Shown one piece after another: positions 1-8,080 of a DNA stretch of 43,159 bases. This DNA comes from Pseudomonadota bacterium (GTDB lineage: Bacteria > Pseudomonadota > Alphaproteobacteria > Rhodobacterales > Rhodobacteraceae): positions 1 to 43,159 of the forward strand of contig JAQCLA010000002.1 of assembly GCA_027592105.1 (NCBI GenBank), given 5' to 3'. How positions within the stretch are numbered: the stretch's first letter is position 1; each line of letters begins with the position of its first letter. The notes under the pieces were generated by a model that had not been told where the DNA came from, did not search any database, and worked only from the letters and a program-made list of their open reading frames with translations. The translations under genes were made by a program, and so were the position numbers.

Positions 1-842
1 AACACCATCGACAGGTAGTTGGGGATGCCTGCCGCCACGATCTCGGGGGTGACGAGCAGGTAGAACAGCAAGATCACCGGAAATGCCAAGACCAGATTGG
101 CCACGAAGGTCACACCGATATCAAGCTTGCCGCCAAAATAACCCGCGGGGACCCCAAGGGTGATGCCGACCATGAAGGCAAATAAGGTCGCAAGTGGCGC
201 GATCTTCAGCACCTCGAAGGCGCCATAGATCATCCGACTGAACACGCAGCGCCCCAGATTGTCACCGCCGAGCAGGTAATAGACATATTGCCCCTCGCGC
301 GGAGCGGGCAAAACACTGCCCGGAAGTTCGTTGCGCATTTGGCTGATGACATCGATGGGCCCATGCGGCGCGATGCTTTGCACGAAGATCGCCGCAAAAA
401 CCCAAAACATCACCAGTCCGAAACCGGTCATGCCGATGGGGCTGTCGAAAAGCTTACCATATAACCCAAGGCGACGCTTGAAGCCGATCGAAAGCGCGAA
501 AAGCACCACAAGCCCGATCCAGACAGGGGTGAGCCGCGCGGCCATGGCGCCAATGATCCCCGATCTTTGCGGATCGTTCAAAACAACGCCGCCGATGATA
601 TGGCCGATGCAGACCAGCAAGAACACCAGCACCGCATAGCGCATCGTCATCAGCGAATAATCGACCGGCCCGCGCTGGAGGCTGAGCGAGTGATCGGCAT
701 TGATCACCATCTCGCCGGGGCGCATGCCGCCCAAGCTCAGCGCGACATTGACCACGAAGGCGGCCGCGAACACAACCACGGCGGCAAGCATGATCGGATT
801 GAGAAAAAGACCGATTTCACCGGACCATGATAGGGGTTCCAT
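1..842 (-). CDS. Peptide-type ABC transporter permease, DppC/OppC-like (partial, C-terminus beyond left edge)
   Basis: Inner-membrane permease subunit of a peptide/nickel-type ABC importer. The frame is open from an ATG at 842 to the left edge (about 280 residues). GAGGAGG lies just upstream of the start, which is 13 bp after the stop of the DppB-like gene, so the two are one operon. The canonical OppC-family first membrane segment followed by APHGP appears only near residues 140-165, followed by the GGDNLGR motif and the permease core. The first 130 or so residues are therefore an N-terminal extension with about three hydrophobic segments. The EAA loop that would contact the ATPase lies outside the window. 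The substrate cannot be read from the sequence. Family assignment is secure. Confidence 0.9.
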   Translation of the reverse strand, partial: MEPLSWSGEIGLFLNPIMLAAVVVFAAAFVVNVALSLGGMRPGEMVINADHSLSLQRGPVDYSLMTMRYAVLVFLLVCIGHIIGGVVLNDPQRSGIIGAMAARLTPVWIGLVVLFALSIGFKRRLGLYGKLFDSPIGMTGFGLVMFWVFAAIFVQSIAPHGPIDVISQMRNELPGSVLPAPREGQYVYYLLGGDNLGRCVFSRMIYGAFEVLKIAPLATLFAFMVGITLGVPAGYFGGKLDIGVTFVANLVLAFPVILLFYLLVTPEIVAAGIPNYLSMV

Positions 843-855
843 CTGCCCGTCCTCC

Positions 856-1944
856 TCAGGATATGCGGATACGCGGGTTCAGATACACATAGCCGATATC
901 CGAGATCAGCTGTGTCACCAAAACCACGAAGACGGCCACGACCGAACAGGCCAGCAGCAATTCAATGTCATTGTTCGAGGCGGCCTGAACCAAGGTCCAG
1001 CCAAAGCCGTTGTAGTTGAACAATGTCTCAACGATGACGACGCCGGTCAAAAGCCACGGGAATTGCAGCATGATGACGGTGAAGGGCGCGATTAGCGCGT
1101 TTCTAAGCGCGTGCTTGAGCACGATATTGCGAAAGCTCACCCCTTTGAGGCGGGCTGTGCGGATATATTGCGCGGTCATCACCTCGGCCATCGAGGCGCG
1201 CGTCATCCGCGCGATATAGCCCATGCCGTAAAAGGCGATGGTCATCACGGGCAAGGTGAAATTCCAGAAATTCGGCCCATCCATCGCGCTGCGCGCCGAG
1301 CCGAGGAAAAGGGTGCCGCTGTCAAGCCAGCCCCATTGCACCAGCAAGGGCGAAATCCCCGTCTGGGAAGAGGCCAAAAGCACGATGAAGATCACCCCCG
1401 ACACATATTCCGGCGTCGCCGTCGTGCCGATGGAGAAGGTGGACAAGACACGATCCGTGCGGCTGCCCTCGCGCATACCGGCCAGAACGCCGACCAAAAG
1501 CGCTGATGGCACGATCACGGCAAAGGCCCAGAACATCAAGATCCCGGTCAGCGCCAAGCGGCCACCGATGATATTGGCAACCTCGTCGTCCGAGACGGTG
1601 GAATGGCCCAGATCACCCTGCAGCAGGCCGCAAAAACGCGGTGCGGTTTCGGGCGTGTCGCCCGCATCCAAACAGCGCCCCCGCCATTGCCCTGTGGGTT
1701 CATCCAGCCGCACCCAACCTGGCACTACGCCCAGCCATTCGCCATAGCGCATGGCCAATGGACCGCCATAGCCGTTGCGATCGAGCCACGAGACGACCTC
1801 GGCATCGCTCATGCGCGCATTGCCTTGGGTCTTGGCTAGTTTTTCGAGGTTCGGGGCGAGATTGGTGAGAAAAAACACCACGAAGGTCAGGCAAAGCGCC
1901 GTCAGGATCATGACGCCAAAGCGGCGCAGGATGAAAAATGCCAT
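856..1944 (-). CDS. Peptide-type ABC transporter permease, DppB/OppB-like
   Basis: Inner-membrane permease of a dipeptide/oligopeptide-type importer, 362 residues from ATG 1944. An in-frame start 63 bp upstream would add a charged tail that does not fit the family; MAFFILRRFG is the normal DppB beginning. The first membrane segment is residues 8-28. The EAA-type ATPase-contact loop is near 259-279 (YIRTARLKG...), and the protein ends in the usual NPRIR. The extracytoplasmic segment before the GDLGHS motif (109-115) carries an insert of about 35 residues with two cysteines, Cys91 and Cys105. It lies between the binding-protein gene (137 bp upstream) and the DppC-like gene (13 bp downstream). 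The transported substrate is unknown. Confidence 0.93.
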   Translation of the reverse strand: MAFFILRRFGVMILTALCLTFVVFFLTNLAPNLEKLAKTQGNARMSDAEVVSWLDRNGYGGPLAMRYGEWLGVVPGWVRLDEPTGQWRGRCLDAGDTPETAPRFCGLLQGDLGHSTVSDDEVANIIGGRLALTGILMFWAFAVIVPSALLVGVLAGMREGSRTDRVLSTFSIGTTATPEYVSGVIFIVLLASSQTGISPLLVQWGWLDSGTLFLGSARSAMDGPNFWNFTLPVMTIAFYGMGYIARMTRASMAEVMTAQYIRTARLKGVSFRNIVLKHALRNALIAPFTVIMLQFPWLLTGVVIVETLFNYNGFGWTLVQAASNNDIELLLACSVVAVFVVLVTQLISDIGYVYLNPRIRIS

Positions 1945-2042
1945 TCGTCGCTGTGTCCTTACCGAGAGGGTCGCCGGATCGCGCCGCGCGCGGATGGACG
2001 GTCCCACGTATGGGTTGGTTCAGGCAGCCGGGGCCGAGGACC

Positions 2043-2064
2043 GGGGCGACCATTGGGCCGCCCC
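2043..2064 (-). other. Stem-loop between binding-protein and permease genes
   Basis: GGGGCG at 2043-2048 pairs with CGCCCC at 2059-2064 around a 10-nt loop, in the 137-bp gap after the binding-protein stop. No T tract follows on the minus strand. A hairpin here would suit mRNA stabilisation or partial termination, giving more binding protein than permease. That role is inferred from position only. Confidence 0.35.
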
Positions 2065-2081
2065 AGCAATTCAGGTGCAGA

Positions 2082-3719
2082 TCAGGAGGCAAGCCCCAGA
2101 TGATGCACGTTGATCTCGAACTTGGGATGCATATCCGCGTTCAAGACACCCTCGCGATAGTGGCGGAACAGCGAGCGCCAGAACGGGATGAAGGTCACCG
2201 CTTCTTCTTGCATGATCTGCTGCAGGCGGGCCGTCACCACGCGGCGGGCATCGGCATCTTGAATGCCGTTTGCCTGATCGAGAAGGCTGTCGAACTCGGC
2301 ATTCGAAAAGCCGGTCTCGTTCCATGCCACGCCCGAGCGATAGGCGAGGTTGAGGATCTGCACACCCAGTTCGCGATGGTTCCACTCGGTCGACGAGAAG
2401 GGATAGTTCAGCCAGTCGTTCCAGAAGGTCGAGCCGGGTAGAACTTCGCGCGTGACGGTCATGCCAGCATCGCGCATCTGTGCCGCGAGCGCGTCACAGG
2501 TGAAGCGACCCAAACCATCGTCGAGCGACACAAGCGTGAACTCATGATCGGCATGACCCGCTGCCGCAAGGCGTGCCTTGGCTGCGGCCTTATCGACCAC
2601 CATGGGGGGCAGTTCGGCATATTCCGGGTGGATCGGGCAGACATGGTGGTTCTCGCCGACCGTGCCTTGGCCGTTGATGCCCAGCTCCAGCACCGCCGAC
2701 AGATCAACCGCTTCCAGCATAGCGCGGCGTACCTCGACATTGTCGTAGGGGGCGTTCAGCTGGTTGGGGCGGACAACGATGGTGGCACCTGTGGTGACGT
2801 TGGACTGGTTCCAGCCCACAGCCGAGAACAGGTCGACGAATTCGCCGACCGTCTGATAGGTCATGTCGAATTCACCCGCCTCGGCGCTGGCAAACCATGC
2901 CGCCGGGTCGGTCCCCAGATCGACGAAGGTGACCTCGTCCAGATAGGCATTGCCCCAATAGGTGTGATCGGTATTGCGCTCCAGACGGCACGAAATGCCG
3001 ACCTGGTAGTCGGCGATCTTGTAGGCACCCGTGCCCACGCCGTGATCGAGCGGGTTGGTGCCGATCAGATCGCGATGCTGGATCGCACCGGGATAGTCGG
3101 CCATGCCGGGCACCAGCGTGATGTCGGCGGCGGGCAGGTTGATCTGCATGGTCAGCGGGTCGACAACGACCACGCCGCCGTCGCGCACCTTGCCGGTGCT
3201 GGCATCGACCAGACCGCCCATGCGCGCGGCCATCGAATTGCCCTCGACCGTGCTGTCGCACCAGCCGATGAAGTTGGCGGCCACATCCTCAGCGGTGAAA
3301 TCATCGCCATTGTTCCACTTGACGCCCGGACGCACGCGCAGCGTGTACTGGGTCGCATCGGCATTGGCCTCCCAGCTTTCGAGCAGAACGCCCGAGAACG
3401 ACCCGTCGCGGTTGTATTCGATCAGGTATTCCACCAGGCCCCGGGTGACATTGGCCAATTCGGACCAATCGAAGGTGCGAGGATCTTTCAGCGCCAGCAC
3501 GCTTTGCTGGATGCGCAGCTTACCGCCCATAGGCGGGGTGGCACGCTGTGCCATGGCAGGCTTGAGCCCGATCATGGAATAGGCTGCTGCCGCCGAAACA
3601 CCCAGCGCTGTCGCACGCACCAGGAATTCGCGCCGGTTCATCTGACCCGCTTTGTATTCGCGGGCATACATTTCCGCGACCGGATGGGTCGTCCGCTTTC
3701 CGCCGGAATGATGTGTCAT
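2082..3719 (-). CDS. Peptide-type ABC transporter substrate-binding protein with Tat signal (SBP family 5)
   Basis: Periplasmic binding protein for the adjacent permeases, 545 residues. The start is ATG 3719 because AGGGAGAAG lies a few bases upstream; an in-frame start at 3800 lacks support. The N-terminus is unusual: a polar leader of about 28 residues precedes a twin-arginine motif (NRREFLVRA, Arg29-Arg30), then a hydrophobic stretch and a probable cleavage after AMA57. Export by Tat implies folding in the cytoplasm. The body has SBP_bac_5 landmarks such as YTLRVRPGVKWNNGDDFTAEDV. It is the first gene of the transporter operon; an AraC regulator lies 249 bp upstream on the same strand. Ligand class is uncertain: family 5 proteins bind peptides, opines, sugars or nickel. 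Confidence 0.92.
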   Translation of the reverse strand: MTHHSGGKRTTHPVAEMYAREYKAGQMNRREFLVRATALGVSAAAAYSMIGLKPAMAQRATPPMGGKLRIQQSVLALKDPRTFDWSELANVTRGLVEYLIEYNRDGSFSGVLLESWEANADATQYTLRVRPGVKWNNGDDFTAEDVAANFIGWCDSTVEGNSMAARMGGLVDASTGKVRDGGVVVVDPLTMQINLPAADITLVPGMADYPGAIQHRDLIGTNPLDHGVGTGAYKIADYQVGISCRLERNTDHTYWGNAYLDEVTFVDLGTDPAAWFASAEAGEFDMTYQTVGEFVDLFSAVGWNQSNVTTGATIVVRPNQLNAPYDNVEVRRAMLEAVDLSAVLELGINGQGTVGENHHVCPIHPEYAELPPMVVDKAAAKARLAAAGHADHEFTLVSLDDGLGRFTCDALAAQMRDAGMTVTREVLPGSTFWNDWLNYPFSSTEWNHRELGVQILNLAYRSGVAWNETGFSNAEFDSLLDQANGIQDADARRVVTARLQQIMQEEAVTFIPFWRSLFRHYREGVLNADMHPKFEINVHHLGLAS

Positions 3720-3839
3720 ATATCTTCTCCCTGTGTCGTTTTTGCGGACAGCTATCGCGCTGTCCTTATTCACCGCGGCGACAAATGAAATATCTGCCAA
3801 CGGACACCCGCATTCGGCGGTTTTTCTTTCGTTCCGTCA

Positions 3840-3854
3840 ATCACTAGTTGTGAT
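3840..3854. promoter_or_regulatory. Inverted repeat upstream of binding-protein operon (possible operator)
   Basis: ATCAC-TAGTT-GTGAT is a perfect 5-bp inverted repeat with a 5-bp spacer, about 120 bp upstream of the binding-protein start and next to a TTGACG hexamer on the minus strand (3835-3840). No good -10 box was found at standard spacing. It could be a regulator-binding site, but five paired bases is weak evidence. Confidence 0.3.
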
Positions 3855-3968
3855 CAATCCTGAGCCGTTCCCGACCCCGCCCCGATCAAAAACGACATGG
3901 GCCCCGACCGCAACCCCCAGAAAGGTTTTTTTTTGCATGGCCGAGTCGTCCCGCTGGGCGATGTAAGG

Positions 3969-4757
3969 TCAGCGACCCGCACGATAAGCGATGGGGGCTT
4001 TTCCGGTCGCTTGTTGAAAGGCGCGGGTGAAATACGCCGCCGAAGAAAAGCCCAGTGTCTCGGCAATTTCGCGGGCGGGCATGTCGGTGTCGCGCAGCAG
4101 GCGACGGGCGTCGTACATGATCCGTTCGTTGAGAAGCGCCAGCGCCGGACGCCCAGAGGCATCGCGGCAGACACGCGACAGATGGGTGGGCGTCACGTTG
4201 AGCGCTTGGGCATAATCGGCCACGCCAGCGCCGCTGCGAAAGCGCACCTCGACGGCATCGGTGAAATCCTCGGCCAGACGATGTGATCTTTCCCGCAGTG
4301 CCAGCCCATGATCATCGCCCGTTTCCCGCGTGATCCAAGCCGAGATCAAAAGCCCATATCCCATCAAGGCACGGTTCATCGCAGGGGCTTGGGTGCTGAT
4401 CTCGCGCTCGGCCCTTTCAAGGTGGCCCGTCAAGCTGGCCTGTCCTTCGATGGTTGCGATGCGCCGCTGAAACGGCGTTTGCGGCAGACCAAGGTCATTG
4501 TCGGCAGGCAAGGCCAGTTCGATCCCTTGCAATTGCGCCGGAAGTTCCATCGCCATCTGTGTGCCAGCCGGCAAGAACATCGCCGTGTTCGGACCATAGC
4601 CGCGCGTCACCCCGCGGATCGTCGCGCGCCCTTGGCCACGGGTGATCCAATACAATCGATGCAGCGGTTGGCTATGCAATAACTCCAACCGCCACGCATC
4701 TTTCATGCGCAGCTTGCCAAGCGAGGTGATGCGAAAACCTTGGGCCGAGTCGGTCAT
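3969..4757 (-). CDS. AraC-family transcriptional regulator
   Basis: DNA-binding regulator, 262 residues. The N-terminal half (about 1-130) looks like an AraC-type cupin sensor, with WITRGQGRATIRG and FLPAGTQMAMELP stretches. The C-terminal 75 or so residues hold the two helix-turn-helix units of the AraC family, ending in the typical GFSSAAYFTRAFQQATGKAP-type second helix region. It sits 249 bp upstream of the solute-binding protein gene on the same strand and so is a plausible regulator of that transporter, but this is inference from position. The inducer is unknown. It is separated from miaA by 97 bp. Confidence 0.9.
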   Translation of the reverse strand: MTDSAQGFRITSLGKLRMKDAWRLELLHSQPLHRLYWITRGQGRATIRGVTRGYGPNTAMFLPAGTQMAMELPAQLQGIELALPADNDLGLPQTPFQRRIATIEGQASLTGHLERAEREISTQAPAMNRALMGYGLLISAWITRETGDDHGLALRERSHRLAEDFTDAVEVRFRSGAGVADYAQALNVTPTHLSRVCRDASGRPALALLNERIMYDARRLLRDTDMPAREIAETLGFSSAAYFTRAFQQATGKAPIAYRAGR

Positions 4758-4854
4758 GGCGCGAGGCTGGGCTGCATGTCGGAATTATGCAAGCGAGTTG
4801 GGATTGAAGCGCTGTGATTGCGCGAAAGTTAGCGCTTTTGTGCAATCGTTGCGC

Positions 4855-5733
4855 CTAGCTTGGGTCGATGCCGCGCCAATCGCCCATGCGCGCGCGAAAC
4901 CATGTGCGCTGACGCTTGGCATATTGCCGCGAGGCGATGATCGCGGCGTCCCGCGCTTGGGTCAGGGTCAATTCACCATGCAGATGCGATATCAGTTCCT
5001 GCGCACCGATTGCCTTCATCGCAGGCAGGTTCGGGTTCCAGCGGGGCCAGTTCGCCTCGGCCTCTGCCAATGCGCCGCGATCCAACATCATATCGAACCG
5101 CCGCGCGATGCGCGTATTCAGCCATTCAACCGGCGCATCCATCCGCAGCGCGGTGCAGCTTGCCAGGGGCAGCAGCGGCGCGGGCGTGTCGGCCTGCCAC
5201 GCGGCAAGCCCTTGGCCGGTGGCCTGCAACACTTCCCATGCGCGTTGCACGCGCGCGCGATTGTTCAGGTCGATCCCCTTGGCGGTCGCAGGGTCGAGGG
5301 TGGCAATCATCTCGGTCAGCGACAGCGCATCGGCCTTGGTGCGGATCGCGGCCGGGGTTGCCGGGATATCGGCCAAGCCTTCGGTCAACGCGCGAAAATA
5401 GAGACCTGTGCCGCCCACGATAATCAGACGCGGCCCAGCCATCAGCGCCGCCACCTCGCGCAGCCAGTGGCCGACCGAATAGGCTGCGTCCCATGCGACA
5501 TGACCATAAAGCCGGTGCGGTGCTGCCGCCAGATCGGCGGCATCGGGGCGCGCGGTCAGCACGCACCAGTTTTCATAGACCTGCAAAGCATCGGCATTCA
5601 CGATGATCCCGCCTTGGGCCTGCGCGATGCGCAGAGCCAAGGCGGATTTGCCCGATGCCGTCGGGCCCGCGATCAGAACGGGGCGGTCAGCGGGGATGGT
5701 ATTCAAATCAATCAATGCGTTGCTCTGCGACAT
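4855..5733 (-). CDS. miaA: tRNA dimethylallyltransferase
   Basis: Transfers a dimethylallyl group from DMAPP to N6 of A37 in tRNAs that read UNN codons, in the cytoplasm. The 292-residue length is normal. The P-loop GPTASGKS is at residues 23-30, followed by the family motifs NADALQVY (substrate-binding region) and GGTGLYFRALTEG. The C-terminus keeps the ISRQYAKRQRTWFR-type motif (here SRQYAKRQRTWFR). It is divergent from pyrH across 141 bp. Downstream is the AraC regulator gene on the same strand, with no sign of a functional link. Confidence 0.96.
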   Translation of the reverse strand: MSQSNALIDLNTIPADRPVLIAGPTASGKSALALRIAQAQGGIIVNADALQVYENWCVLTARPDAADLAAAPHRLYGHVAWDAAYSVGHWLREVAALMAGPRLIIVGGTGLYFRALTEGLADIPATPAAIRTKADALSLTEMIATLDPATAKGIDLNNRARVQRAWEVLQATGQGLAAWQADTPAPLLPLASCTALRMDAPVEWLNTRIARRFDMMLDRGALAEAEANWPRWNPNLPAMKAIGAQELISHLHGELTLTQARDAAIIASRQYAKRQRTWFRARMGDWRGIDPS

Positions 5734-5874
5734 TCACGCCAGCGCCACGGGCGGCACATCGGGGTTTTGGGTCATTTTGGCCCTGCAAGAGGCGTTGAAC
5801 CCTGTGCGGTTTTAGACCATGGTGCGCGGTGCGCAATGCGCTGTGGTCACTTTCCCAAATCAAGGAGCTCGCCC

Positions 5875-6609
5875 ATGTCCGATAGCCCAACCGCACCGGC
5901 CGATGCCCGCTACAGCCGGGTGATGTTGAAAATCTCGGGCGAGGCGTTGATGGGCGATCAGGGATATGGCCTGCATCCGCCAACGGTCGAGCGCATCGCG
6001 CGCGAGGTGAAATCGGTTCATGATCTGGGTGTCGAGATTTGCATGGTCATCGGTGGCGGCAACATCTTTCGCGGCTTGCAAGGCAGCGCCCAAGGCATGG
6101 AACGCACAACCGCCGATTATATGGGGATGCTGGCCACGGTGATGAATGCGCTGGCGATGCAATCCTCGCTGGAATCGATTGGCGTCTATACCCGCGTGAT
6201 CAGCGCCATCACCATGAACGAGGTGGCCGAGCCCTATATTCGCCGCCGCGCGATCCGCCATCTGGAGAAAAAGCGCGTCTGCATCTTCGCCGCTGGCACG
6301 GGCAACCCCTATTTCACCACCGATACCGCCGCGACCTTGCGCGCCTCCGAGATGGATTGTCAGGCGATCTTCAAAGGGACCAAGGTCGATGGTGTCTATG
6401 ACAAAGACCCCAAGAAGCACGCCGATGCCAAGCGCTATGAGACTGTCACCTATGACGAGGTCTTGGCCCAGCATCTTGGTGTGATGGATGCTTCGGCCAT
6501 CGCCCTGGCGCGTGAGAATAGCCTGCCCATCATCGTGTTCAGCCTTGATGAGCCGGGTGGTTTCAAGGGTATTCTGGCCGGGCGCGGCACCTATACCAAA
6601 GTGTCCTGA
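5875..6609 (+). CDS. pyrH: UMP kinase
   Basis: Phosphorylates UMP to UDP in pyrimidine nucleotide synthesis; a hexameric amino-acid-kinase-fold enzyme. ATG 5875 is chosen because AAGGAG lies 8 bp upstream, giving 244 residues, close to the family norm of about 240. The frame stays open far upstream but without similarity. Motifs: LKISGEAL, VIGGGNIFRG, ERTTADYMGMLATVMNAL and GTGNPYFTTDTAA. It begins the long plus-strand envelope block, with frr 106 bp downstream, the usual pyrH-frr arrangement. Confidence 0.97.
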   Translation: MSDSPTAPADARYSRVMLKISGEALMGDQGYGLHPPTVERIAREVKSVHDLGVEICMVIGGGNIFRGLQGSAQGMERTTADYMGMLATVMNALAMQSSLESIGVYTRVISAITMNEVAEPYIRRRAIRHLEKKRVCIFAAGTGNPYFTTDTAATLRASEMDCQAIFKGTKVDGVYDKDPKKHADAKRYETVTYDEVLAQHLGVMDASAIALARENSLPIIVFSLDEPGGFKGILAGRGTYTKVS

Positions 6610-6715
6610 ACGCCACCTCGGGCAATTGTCTGGGCGGATTCGGCAAGTCGGTTCTGGAAACCGCGCGCGGCTTTGGGTATCACGCCCCCAACAGGAGCGA
6701 TAAAGGGCCGAGCAG

Positions 6716-7282
6716 ATGGCAGAAGACGAACTTGACATCGACCTCGATGATCTGGCGCGCCGCATGGACGGCGCATTGGCTGCGTTGCGGACGGAATTCG
6801 CCTCGCTCAGGACTGGCCGCGCATCGGCCAGCATGTTGGAACCGGTGATGGTCGATGCCTATGGGCAGATGACGCCGATCAACCAAGTCGGCACCGTCAA
6901 CGTGCCCGAACCGCGGATGGTCACGGTCAATGTCTGGGACAAGGGCCTTGTCGGCAAGGTTGAGAAAGCGATCCGCGAAAGCGGTCTGGGTATCAACCCG
7001 CAGCTCAACGGCACCATCATCATGCTGCCGATCCCGGAACTCAACGAAGAACGCCGCCGCGAATTGACCAAGGTCGCGGCCCAATATGCCGAACATGCGC
7101 GCGTCGCCGTGCGCAATGTGCGCCGCGACGGTATGGACCAGATCAAAAAAGCCAAAACCAAGGGCATGTCTGAAGACGATGTGAAGCTTTGGGAAGAAGA
7201 AGTGCAGGAATTGACCAACGGCCATATCGCCAAGGTCGATGCCGCCCTTGAAACCAAACAAGCCGAGATCATGCAGGTCTGA
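6716..7282 (+). CDS. frr: Ribosome recycling factor
   Basis: Splits post-termination ribosomes together with EF-G. The 188 residues match the usual 185. Conserved elements include SLRTGRASASMLEPV near the N-terminus, the VWDKG segment and the long C-terminal helix VAVRNVRRDGMDQIKK. An AGGAG-like site lies about 20 bp upstream. It follows pyrH and is followed by a hairpin with a short T run before uppS. Confidence 0.97.
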   Translation: MAEDELDIDLDDLARRMDGALAALRTEFASLRTGRASASMLEPVMVDAYGQMTPINQVGTVNVPEPRMVTVNVWDKGLVGKVEKAIRESGLGINPQLNGTIIMLPIPELNEERRRELTKVAAQYAEHARVAVRNVRRDGMDQIKKAKTKGMSEDDVKLWEEEVQELTNGHIAKVDAALETKQAEIMQV

Positions 7283-7285
7283 TCG

Positions 7286-7310
7286 AATGGCCCCCAGCGG
7301 GGCCATTTTC
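7286..7310 (+). terminator. Intrinsic terminator or attenuator between frr and uppS
   Basis: AATGGCCCC (7286-7294) and GGGGCCATT (7299-7307) form a perfect 9-bp stem with a CAGC loop, continuing into TTTTC. It starts 4 bp after the frr stop and ends about 40 bp before uppS. The T run is short, so partial read-through is likely. Confidence 0.7.
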
Positions 7311-7350
7311 AGTTGGTGTCCTTTGTTTCCCATTGTCAGGATTGTCGTAA

Positions 7351-8067
7351 ATGCCCAAGGAATCCACCCGACCCGATCATGTCGCCATCATTATGGATGG
7401 GAATGGACGTTGGGCCCAAATGCGCGGGCGGCCCCGGCTATTCGGCCATGCGGCGGGCGCGCGTAGGGTCAAGGAAATCGTGCGCGCCTGTCCCGATCTG
7501 GGTGTGCGCTACCTGACGATTTTCGCCTTCTCGACCGAGAATTGGAAACGCACCCAGACCGAGGTCGCAGGGCTGATGCGGCTGTTCAAACGCTATATCC
7601 GCCGCGAGGCGCAGGCGCTGTTCGACGAGAATGTACGCGTGCGTTTCATCGGTGATCGTGTGCGGCTCGAGCCTGCGCTGGTCGATTTGATGGATGGGTT
7701 GGAGTTGATGACCGCCGGCAATTCCGGGACCAATCTGACCATCGCGCTCAACTATGGTGGCCGCGACGAGGTGACCCGCGCCGCGCGGCGCTTGGCGCAT
7801 GATGTGGCGTTGGGCAGGCTCGACCCACGCGAGGTCAGCGATGAGACCTTTCCACGCTATCTCGATACCCATGTCCTGCCCGATCCCGATTTGGTGATCC
7901 GCACCAGCGGCGAGGCGCGGATTTCGAATTTCCTGCTCTGGCAATCGGCCTATGCCGAGTATGAATTCATCGACACGCTTTGGCCCGATTTCAGCCCCGA
8001 GGTATTTGCCCAAGTCATCGGCCGATTTGGTCAGCGGGAACGGCGCTTCGGCGCGGTCATGGCCTGA
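7351..8067 (+). CDS. uppS: Isoprenyl transferase (undecaprenyl diphosphate synthase)
   Basis: Cytoplasmic cis-prenyltransferase that builds C55 undecaprenyl diphosphate from FPP and IPP, the lipid carrier for peptidoglycan. 238 residues, normal length. Conserved motifs: IIMDGNGRWA, with the Mg-binding aspartate at residue 16; FAFSTENWKR; DLVIRTSGEARISNFLLWQSAYAEYEF; and a C-terminal GQRERRFG. The ATG at 7351 is well placed for the family. Downstream cdsA begins within about 15 bp, so the two are translationally close. Confidence 0.96.
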   Translation: MPKESTRPDHVAIIMDGNGRWAQMRGRPRLFGHAAGARRVKEIVRACPDLGVRYLTIFAFSTENWKRTQTEVAGLMRLFKRYIRREAQALFDENVRVRFIGDRVRLEPALVDLMDGLELMTAGNSGTNLTIALNYGGRDEVTRAARRLAHDVALGRLDPREVSDETFPRYLDTHVLPDPDLVIRTSGEARISNFLLWQSAYAEYEFIDTLWPDFSPEVFAQVIGRFGQRERRFGAVMA

Positions 8068-8080
8068 GGGCAGCTTGGGC

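Noticed and set aside
3926..3934. Run of nine T as a plus-strand terminator
   Set aside because: No hairpin precedes it and no plus-strand gene ends there.
3733..3966. Plus-strand frame whose first residues look like a signal peptide, between the AraC and binding-protein genes
   Set aside because: GTG start without a ribosome site, composition of the remainder unlike a protein, and it lies in the promoter region of the opposite strand.
4642..5874. Long upstream extension of the pyrH frame
   Set aside because: It is antisense to miaA and has no similarity to UMP kinase; the ribosome site marks 5875 as the start.
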